A stretch of 54,339 nucleotides of DNA from Bacillota bacterium. GTDB taxonomy: Bacteria; Bacillota; Clostridia; Christensenellales; SZUA-584. Position numbers and translations under genes: made by a program. This document shows, piece after piece, positions 40,446 to 48,474 of the stretch. Below the pieces are notes generated by a model. The model had not been told where the DNA came from. It saw nothing but the letters and a program-made list of their open reading frames with translations, and made no database searches. The stretch spans positions 1 to 54,339 of the forward strand of contig JAEWRI010000018.1 of assembly GCA_023460085.1 (NCBI GenBank), read 5' to 3'. Numbering within the stretch: the stretch's first letter is position 1; each line of letters opens with the position of its first letter.

Positions 40446-41387
40446 CTATACGCCGTGTATACCCAGCGGCCCCGTAAGCTCGCGCGTATAGTAGAGCCTG
40501 CCGGGCAGCGTAGGCATAAAGCTGGATGGCACCCAAACGCTGGGGCCGTAGCGCAGCGTTGTCCACAGCGCGCTTCCCTGCCACAGTAAGCCCCCTGCGC
40601 CCGCGCAGCCAATGGCGTAATCGCACTGCAGGAAGATCCCCGGGCCGATGGTATTGGCAAAGCACGGCACCAGTGTGGTACGCCCCGAGAAACGCTCCAG
40701 CGCATGCTGTTCCACCGTCAGCACGTGCAGGCTGACCGCTTTGCGGTAGTACTGCGCCTTCCACTCCTCCTCGCTCGTAAAGCCCGCCGCGAGGCTCGCC
40801 TCCCAAAAAGCAATGTTCATCATGCGCCCAATGCCGTACACCATCACAACCATTCCGCCCTGCGCCTTGACGTCGGCAATCTTCTGCGCATATTTCGGCA
40901 GGCCATGCTGCGTCGCAAAGTTGCGCTGACCCGCAGGCACGCCAAGCGCGCCGAGCGGTTCCAGAAACTGCGCGTAAAGCGCGCGGTGAAACGAAATTGC
41001 CTCTTCCGGCTCCGGCTCGCTGCCGTCCTTGTCGCTCCACTCGCAGATGCCGAAGACATGGACATGCGCGCAGCTGACATCCCATTGGCGCAGATAATAT
41101 ACCAGCCAGCGGTACATGCCGGCGGGCCCTTCCGGCAGCAGCAGCGCCAGAGGCCTGCCCTCGTCGCGCGTGCGCCGCACGATCTCCGCGACAGATAAGC
41201 CCATCATCACGTCCATTGCCGCCGCATCGTCGCAGCATTTGGGCGTAAACCGGCTGTGCCAGAATTCCTGCCGCTCGGCAATGCTCTCCGGCGGCAGCGT
41301 ACAGCACGCGTCGATGCGTGCCAAATCCCATCCTTTGGGGAACAGCGAAGACAGCGGGGATTGCTCCATCGTACTGAGGAAATTCAT
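40446..41387 (-). CDS. NagB/6-phosphogluconolactonase-fold sugar isomerase-like protein
   Basis: A 313-residue protein that resembles glucosamine-6-phosphate deaminase and related proteins: ALLLPEGPAGMYRWLVYYL near residue 83 corresponds to the phosphate-loop helix (usually GSSPxxxY), and VVMVYGIGRMMNIAFWE to the GxGxxGHIAFNEP region. The catalytic Asp and His typical of NagB are not clearly conserved (MMNIAFWE replaces GHIAFNE), so activity is uncertain. AAAGGAG precedes ATG 41387. It is a single-gene unit. Confidence 0.6.
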   Translation of the reverse strand: MNFLSTMEQSPLSSLFPKGWDLARIDACCTLPPESIAERQEFWHSRFTPKCCDDAAAMDVMMGLSVAEIVRRTRDEGRPLALLLPEGPAGMYRWLVYYLRQWDVSCAHVHVFGICEWSDKDGSEPEPEEAISFHRALYAQFLEPLGALGVPAGQRNFATQHGLPKYAQKIADVKAQGGMVVMVYGIGRMMNIAFWEASLAAGFTSEEEWKAQYYRKAVSLHVLTVEQHALERFSGRTTLVPCFANTIGPGIFLQCDYAIGCAGAGGLLWQGSALWTTLRYGPSVWVPSSFMPTLPGRLYYTRELTGPLGIHGV

Positions 41388-41437
41388 CGGCGACTCCTTT
41401 GGCGCTGATTTTAGTTGTATTGGACGGTTTGATTATA

Positions 41438-41644
41438 TCACTCCGGGAGGAACGTGTGAACCGTCAAATTATCGGCTGAAATAATCTTCCCGCACGCCCG
41501 CTTTGCGTCTTCGAATTCACGGGCATGCAGCATTACGTCGCGGTCATACTTCTCCATCTCGTCCAGGATATTAATAAATCGGCGCTGGCCGAAATACGCG
41601 CAGACCTTGGGGAGCACGGCAATCCAGTTGGCGGCGCATGACAT
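41438..41644 (-). CDS. Small hypothetical protein, 68 residues
   Basis: A frame starting MSCAANWIAVL and ending TVHTFLPE, with helix-forming central part (RFINILDEMEKYDRDVMLHAREFEDAKRAC). AAAGGA is only 3 bases before the ATG. No family was recognised. A different frame upstream also reads as open for about 50 codons, so this may be the end of a decayed gene. Confidence 0.35.
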   Translation of the reverse strand: MSCAANWIAVLPKVCAYFGQRRFINILDEMEKYDRDVMLHAREFEDAKRACGKIISADNLTVHTFLPE

Positions 41645-41721
41645 CAATCCTTTCGCGGTAATTGTCCGGTTGTGTTAAATACAGCAGCAGCGGCTTGTAC
41701 CGTATCCAGCCGATGCAGGCT

Positions 41722-41850
41722 TTATAAAACAGGCTTTACTCCCTTTAGTCTGCGGCAGGATCTGGGGCGTAAATCCGTATAGTTCAATTCCTCTTCATAT
41801 AAGGTTGCGAACGCTTCGTAAGCGTCGTTTTCGATCTGATGCAACATCAT
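41722..41850 (-). CDS. Small hypothetical protein, 42 residues
   Basis: ATG 41850 follows GGAGGAGG at a good distance and opens a frame starting MMLHQIENDAYEAFATLYEEELNY and ending in a basic tail. The composition is plausible for a small protein or leader peptide. It may belong with the neighbouring 68-residue ORF as fragments of one degraded gene. Confidence 0.35.
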   Translation of the reverse strand: MMLHQIENDAYEAFATLYEEELNYTDLRPRSCRRLKGVKPVL

Positions 41851-41925
41851 GGTTTTCCTCCTCCGGAATGGGATGATACTATTCTTACCCGTCGGAAGCA
41901 AAATCACACACTGCAAATATTCCGG

Positions 41926-41954
41926 TTGACTTTTTGATACGGTATGGGTAAAAT
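41926..41954 (+). promoter_or_regulatory. Promoter of tRNA-Leu
   Basis: TTGACT and TAAAAT are 17 bases apart, about 20 bases before the tRNA. Confidence 0.75.
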
Positions 41955-41973
41955 CATATTTGTGACTTTACAG

Positions 41974-42058
41974 GCGAGAGTGCTGGAACTGGCAGACAGG
42001 CACGTTTGAGGGGCGTGTGTCTTATGGCGTACGGGTTCAAGTCCCGTCTCTCGCACCA
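41974..42058 (+). tRNA. tRNA-Leu (anticodon GAG)
   Basis: A class II tRNA of 85 bases with acceptor stem GCGAGAG/CTCTCGC, anticodon stem CACGT/GCGTG with loop TTGAGGG (anticodon GAG, reading CUC and CUU), a long variable arm, T arm ACGGGTTCAAGTCCCGT and an encoded CCA end. It has its own promoter and terminator. Confidence 0.95.
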
Positions 42059-42061
42059 CGA

Positions 42062-42095
42062 AAAGAAGTAGTTGGATTTGACTACTTCTTTTTAT
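42062..42095 (+). terminator. Terminator of tRNA-Leu
   Basis: AAAGAAGTAGT and ACTACTTCTTT form a perfect 11-bp stem with an 8-base loop followed by TTATTTT. Confidence 0.85.
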
Positions 42096-42214
42096 TTTGT
42101 CTAGGTTTTATGCGGGTTTACGGGATTGAAAATACTTTAGCAACACTCGCAATAAACATGCAAGTAAAAATACGTGAACCTTTTGGCAGGTCATTGAGAA
42201 AATAAATTCTTTTA

Positions 42215-43177
42215 TCAAAATTTATCAATGTATTCGCACGCTTTCATGCAATTTATCATATTCAAGTTCAAAGACTTCCCTGTGTTAAGAACATCATAAA
42301 ACATTTCTTTCATTTCATCGGATGAATGCGAAATGTGCCCTTGAATCATTAATTGTGTTTCTTGTGAACGATACATTTTTAATAGCGCAGGAAGCAAGAT
42401 CCACATAGGAGAGTAATATAAAATCTGAGGATATATCCTCCATGCGTGCATTTTTAATAAAGAACAGACATTAAACCCTTCACGAATGATTCTTACTGAG
42501 TGTTTGATATACTTGCTGTCAGAAACATAGTTCGCGGCAGAACCTGCCTCCATCACACCAGATACCAATCCGCTTGCCTCTGCATAATGTGTAAAGAGCC
42601 ATGCGAGTATGTTTTTACTAATTTCAGGGTTTAGACCAGCCCTCTGCATTAATTGCGCTACCCGCTTAATCTGCTCTGTTTTAGCGCCATCTTTTTTTCC
42701 CAGCATCGTTGGGGCATGTTTATCTTCAAATATAGTACAAGTAATAATATTGCCGCTTTTTCCTCCGCCCGCAATATGTGATTGGCCATATATAATTCGA
42801 GAATCGGACAGGCATTTTTCAATTTCCTGCAAATGACTGATCCAGATATTTTGTAGAAACAGAATGTCTGTGTTTTTATCGACACAAGTTAATACTGGCA
42901 AAATGGATTTTAGCTGATTTGCTTTGACCGGCACAATAATCAGGTCATATGCACCATTATATTGTTCCGTAACATTCGGCTTATATAATTTCTCTACGAA
43001 GGGTTTCCCATGCTTTCTTGTATCCAGGCAGCGAATCAGTAAACCGTTTTTTTCAATATTCTCTTTTTGTCCGGTACGAACATAATGTGTGATTTGATTG
43101 CCGGATTCTGATAATTGCCATCCATATATAGAACCGATCACTCCGGTTCCGATGATTAAGATTTTCATATATTTCAT
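42215..43177 (-). CDS. Ketopantoate reductase-like oxidoreductase (PanE/ApbA family)
   Basis: A 320-residue protein with an N-terminal Rossmann motif GTGVIGSIYGWQL and the family's VPVKANQLKSILP segment; the C-terminal helical domain is present but poorly conserved (the catalytic Lys/Asn/Ser region is not clear). It may reduce a 2-keto acid other than ketopantoate. The gene is clearly more AT-rich than the window average. It lies 7 bases after a TetR gene on the same strand, within an AT-rich islet next to tRNA-Leu, and was probably acquired by transfer. Confidence 0.7.
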   Translation of the reverse strand: MKYMKILIIGTGVIGSIYGWQLSESGNQITHYVRTGQKENIEKNGLLIRCLDTRKHGKPFVEKLYKPNVTEQYNGAYDLIIVPVKANQLKSILPVLTCVDKNTDILFLQNIWISHLQEIEKCLSDSRIIYGQSHIAGGGKSGNIITCTIFEDKHAPTMLGKKDGAKTEQIKRVAQLMQRAGLNPEISKNILAWLFTHYAEASGLVSGVMEAGSAANYVSDSKYIKHSVRIIREGFNVCSLLKMHAWRIYPQILYYSPMWILLPALLKMYRSQETQLMIQGHISHSSDEMKEMFYDVLNTGKSLNLNMINCMKACEYIDKF

Positions 43178-43184
43178 TCCTCAT

Positions 43185-43793
43185 TCACAGATTATGAAGC
43201 AATAGATCGAGCCCATAGATAAATTCCCTACTAATATCTCTCTTGAAATAATCCTGTGCGACATCTGCATGATTTGGCCAAGCTGCTAGATCAATCATAG
43301 AAGATGGTATGTCGCAATGATTCATACTTTGACTATCAACCACACTCATGCTTGCATGCCCAATAACATATGCAAGTAAAATGTGTATAAGCGAAAAAAT
43401 GGACACGCCCTTTATATTCGCTTCTTTCAAAATCCACAGCATATTCTCAACATTTTTCATGCCGTTATCTGTTACCGGAGAATGGGTCGCAATGATGGAA
43501 ATAGCATTGGGGTGGCGGATTAAAACAGCATGAAATGAACATGCGATACTCCGCAAATTGGTTTTCCAATCCGCCGTATTCTCGGAGTATTGAACTTCAC
43601 TTAAAATAATCTCAACAACGCCATTGAGTAAATCTTCTTTGTTTTTAATATGGTTATACAAGGACATTGCTTTGACGTTTAATTGATTCGCTATCGTACG
43701 CATGCTCAACGCTTCGAGGCCTAAACTGTCCAAGATGTCCAGCGCTGTTTTTAATATCAGTTCGCGATTGAGTATAGAACGGTTACGACTCAA
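43185..43793 (-). CDS. TetR-family transcriptional regulator
   Basis: A 202-residue regulator. The N-terminal helix-turn-helix is typical of TetR (LGLEALSMRTIANQLNVKAMSLYNHIKNKEDLL), followed by a ligand-binding helical domain of the TetR_C type. I take TTG 43793 as start, since AGGGGGG is about 8 bases upstream; the longer frame to 43814 starts within that site. It likely represses itself and the PanE-like gene through a 17-bp inverted repeat at 43868-43910 that covers the -35 box. The gene is AT-rich like its partner. Confidence 0.8.
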   Translation of the reverse strand: MSRNRSILNRELILKTALDILDSLGLEALSMRTIANQLNVKAMSLYNHIKNKEDLLNGVVEIILSEVQYSENTADWKTNLRSIACSFHAVLIRHPNAISIIATHSPVTDNGMKNVENMLWILKEANIKGVSIFSLIHILLAYVIGHASMSVVDSQSMNHCDIPSSMIDLAAWPNHADVAQDYFKRDISREFIYGLDLLLHNL

Positions 43794-43849
43794 TGAATAT
43801 TCCCCCCTAATCAAGTTGCGATAACTTACGCTGTAAGTCTTTCAGCTTG

Positions 43850-43877
43850 ATTATATCACTCAAATTTATTCTGTCAA
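43850..43877 (-). promoter_or_regulatory. Promoter of the tetR/panE-like operon
   Basis: On the minus strand TTGACA (43877-43872) and TATAAT (43855-43850) are 16 bases apart. The -35 lies inside one arm of the long inverted repeat. Confidence 0.8.
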
Positions 43878-43910
43878 TTCAATCATTGTTTTAGATTGAA
43901 TTGACAGAAT
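43868..43910. repeat. Perfect 17-bp inverted repeat, probable TetR operator
   Basis: ATTCTGTCAATTCAATC (43868-43884) is repeated in inverse at 43894-43910 with a 9-base gap. It overlaps the -35 of the tetR promoter, so it is the best candidate for the regulator's binding site. It could instead be a transcript hairpin or the trace of a small mobile element. Confidence 0.65.
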
Positions 43911-44085
43911 TTGAAGCATTATTTACGCAAGATAAAATTTGTGATACGGGGAAAGGGCGTTTTCGACAGCAATGGAACGCCCTTAAAAACGCCTAGCCTT
44001 TATTCAATTTTTAGAGATAAACACTACTCTTTGATCGCCATAACCCCGATAGAATGGGGCTTTTCTCGTAAATGCTGTATTACCA

Positions 44086-44094
44086 CTCGCACCA
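44086..44094 (+). repeat. Copy of the tRNA-Leu 3' end (possible attachment-site trace)
   Basis: CTCGCACCA here matches the last nine bases of tRNA-Leu (42050-42058). The AT-rich tetR/panE-like pair lies between the two copies. Nine bases can recur by chance, and no integrase is present. Confidence 0.3.
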
Positions 44095-44098
44095 ATTA

Positions 44099-44126
44099 CA
44101 AGACCGCCGATTCATCGGCGGTCTTG
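44099..44126. terminator. Strong hairpin after the amidohydrolase gene
   Basis: A perfect 13-bp stem (CAAGACCGCCGAT with its complement) and a 2-base loop, about 75 bases past the stop codon. No long T tract on the minus strand; termination is likely but not typical. Confidence 0.5.
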
Positions 44127-44199
44127 CTTGTTATTCCGATATGAAAGGTCACGGCTTCCAGAATTCCTTAAGCCCGAATGGTCAGCAAAATTGGTGACG

Positions 44200-45441
44200 T
44201 CAGCACCCTTCATTCGAAAACATATGGAAGCAATTATCATCACGATATACGATTCCGTCTTTCATTACAAAGCTCACTTTCTCCATTGCCGTAATGTCTT
44301 CAAACGGATTTCCCGGCATCGCAACGATATCCGCGTATCTGCCCGGCGTTAAACTGCCGGAGTTCAGCTGCAACATCTCCGCCGCCACGGACGTAGCTGC
44401 TTTCAATGCCCGTAAAGGTGTAAAACCGTTGTAAAGCATCTCTGAAAATTCCACCGCGCCATTAGCGGTGTAATCAAACGTCCCCAAATCTGTCCCGAAA
44501 GCTATTTTGACAGAGCTGCCGGCAACATTTTTGGCGCACTTCAATAACCTGTCGGCATATTTGCGTTTCTTCTCCTGAACATATTCCGGATCACTGGGAT
44601 TGTAAGTGCGGGCCCAGTGAACCACCGCATACTGAGTCGGAACCAGATAAATGCCACGCGCCGCCAATACCTCCAGGATCTCCACAGAAGCAAGGCTGCA
44701 GTGCTCCACCGAGCGGACACCGGCCACAGAAGCGCGGTATATCGATTCATCATCATAAGCATGAACGAACACCGGCTTTTGTATATCTCTGGCCGCGGAG
44801 GCGATTGCGCAGACTTCTTTCTGAGAGTATGACACATCCTCCGGCCCATCGCTTGGCGATAAAAACCCCCCGCTTCCGGCGTATTTTATCCAGTCGGCTC
44901 CATGGCGGACTTCGTTATGGACACCTCGCCTTACCCCGTCAACCCCTTCAACGACAGACACCTGCTCTATGGTAATGCCGCTTCTCGCGATGCCGCCAAA
45001 GTCAAAATGCCCGCCTACGGCGGAAAGCATATGCCCGCCGCAAATAATACGAGGACCTTCAATGTCCCCTGCTGCAACCGCTTTCTTCAGCGAAGGCACT
45101 ATCCATGACTCTACGCTGAAGTCCCCTGCATCACGCACTGTCGTAAAGCCGTTGTACAAAACCCTCCCGCAGGCATCCACAGCCGCAAGCGTCATATCCG
45201 CATCAGTGCTTCCTGTAATGTTCGACAGTATTCTGCTGTTCCCGGTGAGATGAACATGGCAGTCAATCAATCCGGGCATAACAAACTGTCCGGATAAATC
45301 GATGATCCTTGTCCCATTATCATGAGCGAGCCTCTTCCCGATTTCACCGATTATCCCATCTTCAACCGCAATCTCGGCATACCCCAGCGGGGAACTGGCA
45401 AATCCGTCCCAATAATTTTCGGCTAATATAATAGTCTTCAT
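44200..45441 (-). CDS. Metal-dependent amidohydrolase, imidazolonepropionase/prolidase-like
   Basis: A 413-residue amidohydrolase-superfamily enzyme. The first metal motif is GLIDCHVHL (HxH), then a probable carboxylated Lys in WIKYAGSGG, His in VHAYDDE and EHCSL, and the Asp in AFGTDLG; the C-terminal LTPGRYADIVAMPGNPFED is typical of the superfamily. Similar enzymes act as Xaa-Pro dipeptidases or on cyclic amides. GGGAG is about 8 bases before ATG 45441. It is less GC-rich than most of the window and is a single-gene unit. Confidence 0.82.
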   Translation of the reverse strand: MKTIILAENYWDGFASSPLGYAEIAVEDGIIGEIGKRLAHDNGTRIIDLSGQFVMPGLIDCHVHLTGNSRILSNITGSTDADMTLAAVDACGRVLYNGFTTVRDAGDFSVESWIVPSLKKAVAAGDIEGPRIICGGHMLSAVGGHFDFGGIARSGITIEQVSVVEGVDGVRRGVHNEVRHGADWIKYAGSGGFLSPSDGPEDVSYSQKEVCAIASAARDIQKPVFVHAYDDESIYRASVAGVRSVEHCSLASVEILEVLAARGIYLVPTQYAVVHWARTYNPSDPEYVQEKKRKYADRLLKCAKNVAGSSVKIAFGTDLGTFDYTANGAVEFSEMLYNGFTPLRALKAATSVAAEMLQLNSGSLTPGRYADIVAMPGNPFEDITAMEKVSFVMKDGIVYRDDNCFHMFSNEGC

Positions 45442-45557
45442 GATTTTTACTCCCACACGCCAATGATTCAACACTATAGTATGGGGATTTAATACAATCA
45501 GTTACGGGTTTGGGGTATCCCCTGAAATTTTTTTACCATTTCGTACTGCTTTCAGCG

Positions 45558-45587
45558 TAAAAGAAATGGCTTCACAGGGAAGCCATT
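45558..45587 (-). terminator. Terminator after the AIM24 gene
   Basis: On the minus strand AATGGCTTC/GAAGCCATT form a perfect 9-bp stem with a 5-base loop, followed by TCTTTT. The remaining part of the gap to 45442 holds no gene. Confidence 0.75.
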
Positions 45588-45628
45588 CGGGAAAGATGAT
45601 TCATTATGGTGCCGCGGTCATATCGGCT

Positions 45629-46309
45629 TCAATTGCTGTTGGTAGGCAGGTACGGAATAATACGCTTCGCAAAGCCAGGCATGGTCATGGTCTGAAGCCA
45701 CACTTTGCCCGGTCCTGTAAGACGCGTATTCAAAAGCCCTTCACCGCCGAAGAGTATGTTTTTAAAGCCCTTGACCATCGAAACCTCATAGCCTACCTTG
45801 GCTTCATATGCCGCGATGTTGCCGGTATCCACGATGAGGACCTCTCCGGGTCCCAGCGTTTTTTCACACACCGCGCCGTCGATTTCAATGAACGCAAGGC
45901 CGCTGCCGCTGAGGCGCTGCAGCACAAAACCCTCGCCGCCGAACAGTCCGGCGCTGATTCCCTTTACCACGTGTGCGCTGAGCGTGACGCCCGGCTGGGC
46001 GCACAGGAACGCGCTCTTCTGAACGATGACGTCGTCACCGGACGGATCGATGGGTACGATTGCGCCCGGGAATGTGGACGCGATTGTGATTTCCTGGTTC
46101 GGCGCGGATGCGGAATACGTGGCGATGAAAAGTGAGTCGCCCGACAGCATCCTGCCAAGGCCCTTCATCAGCCCGCCCTTCATGTTGGTTTCCATCGCCA
46201 TGCCGCCGGTCATCCATGTCATGCCGCCGGACTGTGTGTATATCGCCTCTCCTTGATTCAGCAGAATGGTTACGGCAGGCAGGTTCTCCCCAAAAATTTT
46301 GTACTGCAT
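45629..46309 (-). CDS. AIM24/TIGR00266 family protein
   Basis: A 226-residue all-beta protein of the AIM24 family, rich in Gly motifs: YTQSGGMTWMTGG, GLGRMLSGDSLF, FGGEGFVLQRLSGSG and FGGEGLLNTRLTGPG, the paired repeats typical of the family. Bacterial members have no proven role; they are often near stress or membrane genes. It is the last gene of an operon with a TM2 protein and a membrane protein. Confidence 0.88.
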   Translation of the reverse strand: MQYKIFGENLPAVTILLNQGEAIYTQSGGMTWMTGGMAMETNMKGGLMKGLGRMLSGDSLFIATYSASAPNQEITIASTFPGAIVPIDPSGDDVIVQKSAFLCAQPGVTLSAHVVKGISAGLFGGEGFVLQRLSGSGLAFIEIDGAVCEKTLGPGEVLIVDTGNIAAYEAKVGYEVSMVKGFKNILFGGEGLLNTRLTGPGKVWLQTMTMPGFAKRIIPYLPTNSN

Positions 46310-46323
46310 TTTCGCTCCGTTTC

Positions 46324-46521
46324 TTACTGAAGCGGGTTGCCCGATTTGTCAGTCATCTTGCCGGTCGCGATGAGGATGATGTCCACGAGCCACCAGATAC
46401 CGCAGCCTCCGGCGGTAATCAGCTTCAGTATGCCCGTTCCCGCCTTGCCCAGATAAAAGCGGTCAAATCCCAATTCTCCAAGGAATATGGAGAGCAGCAG
46501 CGCAGTTGATTTCTTTTTCAT
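46324..46521 (-). CDS. TM2-domain protein
   Basis: A 65-residue protein with two membrane spans and the TM2 pattern: STALLLSIFLGELGFDRFYLGKAGTGILKLIT, then the DRFY-like motif and GGCGIWWLVDIILI. GGAAGG stands before the ATG. TM2 proteins often accompany zinc-ribbon or signalling proteins; here the partners are AIM24 and a larger membrane protein. Confidence 0.9.
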   Translation of the reverse strand: MKKKSTALLLSIFLGELGFDRFYLGKAGTGILKLITAGGCGIWWLVDIILIATGKMTDKSGNPLQ

Positions 46522-46545
46522 GTCATTGCCTTCCTTTACTCTATA

Positions 46546-47214
46546 TTATGCCAGCCATACCACTGGTACGCCTGCCATGATTACAATCCCGAATATGAGC
46601 GCAGCTACTGATACGGCAGTGATCACAAACTGTGTCCTCATGTTTTTGAAAGTGCTCACGATGCCCAGCATGAACAACACCACCGCAAAGATAACCGTCA
46701 CGAGACCCTGCTTATCGCCCAGCTCGTTCGCCGTGTTGCCTTCCTCTATCGTCGCGTTGCCGGTAGCCATGGTTTCTTCCGCGTCGGCATAGTAGCTGTC
46801 GATAAAGCCCTCCATCTCGAATGGTGTGGCATACTCCTCCTGCGCGTTGGCCCACTCAATTGCGGCCGCCAGCTCGTCCGATACGCTGTACATGATCATG
46901 TCAATCTTGTACTGCGCAGCTTCGGCGGTATCCGTATCACCGTAGTATTCGGCGTATGCGAGATCCACCTGCAGGCTGCTGATCTGATTCCACGTGTCCA
47001 GATCCTGCGCGATGGTTTGAGACGCCTCGTTCCAGCGCTCGTTACCGTCCGCAAGTATTGCGTTGCCCTCCGTATATGCCTGTGCCTGATTGCCGTCGTA
47101 CAGGGACCCCTGCCACGCAGCCCAGGCGGTCAGCACCGCGGTGATGCCCAGCAGTATGGCAATCACCATTTCAAAGCCTTTCGAAAACCGTTCAGAATTG
47201 ATGCCTGTCTCCAT
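46546..47214 (-). CDS. Membrane protein with periplasmic-type helical domain (DUF4337-like)
   Basis: A 222-residue protein with one N-terminal span (about 15-35, ending AWAAWQGSLYDGNQA), a helical, Glu/Ala/Thr-rich middle of about 125 residues, and two C-terminal spans (about 170-220). The arrangement resembles DUF4337 proteins, whose function is unknown. GAGGAGG precedes ATG 47214. It is first in the operon with the TM2 and AIM24 genes and has a clear promoter at 47317-47344. Confidence 0.6.
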   Translation of the reverse strand: METGINSERFSKGFEMVIAILLGITAVLTAWAAWQGSLYDGNQAQAYTEGNAILADGNERWNEASQTIAQDLDTWNQISSLQVDLAYAEYYGDTDTAEAAQYKIDMIMYSVSDELAAAIEWANAQEEYATPFEMEGFIDSYYADAEETMATGNATIEEGNTANELGDKQGLVTVIFAVVLFMLGIVSTFKNMRTQFVITAVSVAALIFGIVIMAGVPVVWLA

Positions 47215-47316
47215 TTTGTTCCTCCTCAATGCGTTTACTGTTTGCAGCACACAAGCCTGCCAACCGCGTCCGATGGTTTCGCGAAAAAGCCGCATCCATG
47301 CATACATTCTGTTGTC

Positions 47317-47344
47317 AGTATAAATATAATCAAAAGATAGTCAA
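47317..47344 (-). promoter_or_regulatory. Promoter of the membrane protein/TM2/AIM24 operon
   Basis: On the minus strand TTGACT (47344-47339) and TATACT (47322-47317) are 16 bases apart, about 100 bases before the start codon. Confidence 0.65.
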
Positions 47345-47370
47345 CCAAAAATCAACCAAAACACTGTTAT

Positions 47371-48474
47371 TTAACGAAGTAATAATTTCCCCAGAGATTC
47401 AGACGGTTCTTCTCCCAGCTCCTGCTCACAGCGGTCCCGAAAGGCCGAAAATACAGTCTTGGCTTTTTCCCCTTCGCCCCGCTTTTGATAAAGCGATATC
47501 AGATACCCACAGGCCTCTTCACTGAGCGGGTTTTGGGACAGCCACTGAAATGCCGTATCCGCCGCCGAGTCCAGCCTGCCGCAGCGCTCGTATTCCTGCG
47601 TGATCCGAAGGCACAGCTTCTCGAACATGCGCTCGTAATAGGCCTGATGTTCCGCGAGCCAGACGTAATCCCTGTCCGCCATGTATCCGCCTGTATAAAC
47701 CGCCAGCGCCGCTTCCGCCGCCAGAAGCCAATCCTTTTCCTGCGTCCCCTTCTTCATGGCAGCGCAGAAGGTTTCAAGGTCGCTCTGTACGCATTGCAGG
47801 TTCAGCCGATAACTGTTTTGCGTGCGCAGCAGCACATCGCCGCGGCCCAGCGCCGAAAAGGTATGCCGGATGTTGTATGCCGTCGTATGAAAATTCCGCG
47901 CGGCACGTTCAGCGCTCATATCCGGCCAAAGCCGCTCACAGATGAGATCGCGGGAGATGGGCTTACCCCGCTCGTTAATCAGCAGCGCCAGCAGTTCCGC
48001 CGACTTTTCTGTCCGAAAACCTAAAACGCAGGAAGCGTCCACGCCCTGATAAAGGAAGAAGGAGCCAAACACATGCGCGCGAATCAACCCGGATTGCTCC
48101 CTTGCCTGAATCACACGATACCGCAATACTCTATCCAGCTGCCTCTGTATTTCGAGGGACTGAACCGGCTTTAGCAGATAGCCGATGGCGTTTTGCTGAT
48201 ACGCCTGCAGCGCATACCGCTCGTGCGCGGTTACAAAAACAACCTCGATATTGGCGTCGTTCTCCATCAGCCTCTCGGCCAGCTCAAGCCCATTCATCTC
48301 CGGCATCTCCACATCCAGAAAAGCGACTTCCGGCCGGGCTTCCGCCTGACACGCCAGCGCTTCCGCGGGGCTTTGATACCCCCCCGCCAGCGTTGTGCCT
48401 GGCATCTCACTCAGCATGCGCTGAAGGCGCATGAGTGACATCTTCTCGTCGTCCACCGCAATCACACGCATCAC
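47371..48474 (-). CDS. Response regulator with receiver, winged-helix and BTAD domains
   Basis: A 367-residue regulator. Residues 1-120 form a receiver (VDDE, phosphoacceptor Asp in FLDVEMPEMNG, Lys in LLKPV). A winged-helix DNA-binding domain follows (about 135-225), then a bacterial transcriptional activation domain (BTAD, tetratricopeptide-like helices, about 230-365) of the SARP type. This REC-wHTH-BTAD plan is common in Clostridia beside LytS-like kinases. It follows the kinase gene with a 4-base overlap, so the two form a two-component system. Target genes are unknown. Confidence 0.88.
   Translation of the reverse strand: MMRVIAVDDEKMSLMRLQRMLSEMPGTTLAGGYQSPAEALACQAEARPEVAFLDVEMPEMNGLELAERLMENDANIEVVFVTAHERYALQAYQQNAIGYLLKPVQSLEIQRQLDRVLRYRVIQAREQSGLIRAHVFGSFFLYQGVDASCVLGFRTEKSAELLALLINERGKPISRDLICERLWPDMSAERAARNFHTTAYNIRHTFSALGRGDVLLRTQNSYRLNLQCVQSDLETFCAAMKKGTQEKDWLLAAEAALAVYTGGYMADRDYVWLAEHQAYYERMFEKLCLRITQEYERCGRLDSAADTAFQWLSQNPLSEEACGYLISLYQKRGEGEKAKTVFSAFRDRCEQELGEEPSESLGKLLLR

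Larger units (their letters stand above)
43911..44199. other. AT-rich non-coding stretch between tetR and the amidohydrolase gene
   Basis: No convincing gene. It holds a 9-bp stem at 43953-43984 (AAGGGCGTT/AACGCCCTT), a weak CCCC/GGGG stem at 44044-44059 followed by four Ts, a 9-base copy of the tRNA-Leu 3' end at 44086-44094, and a strong palindromic hairpin at 44099-44126. Confidence 0.6.

Noticed and set aside
41388..41925. A single intact gene covering both small ORFs
   Set aside because: The two ORFs are separated by stops in the joining frame, and no one frame stays open across the region. Decay of an older gene is possible but cannot be shown without a homologue.
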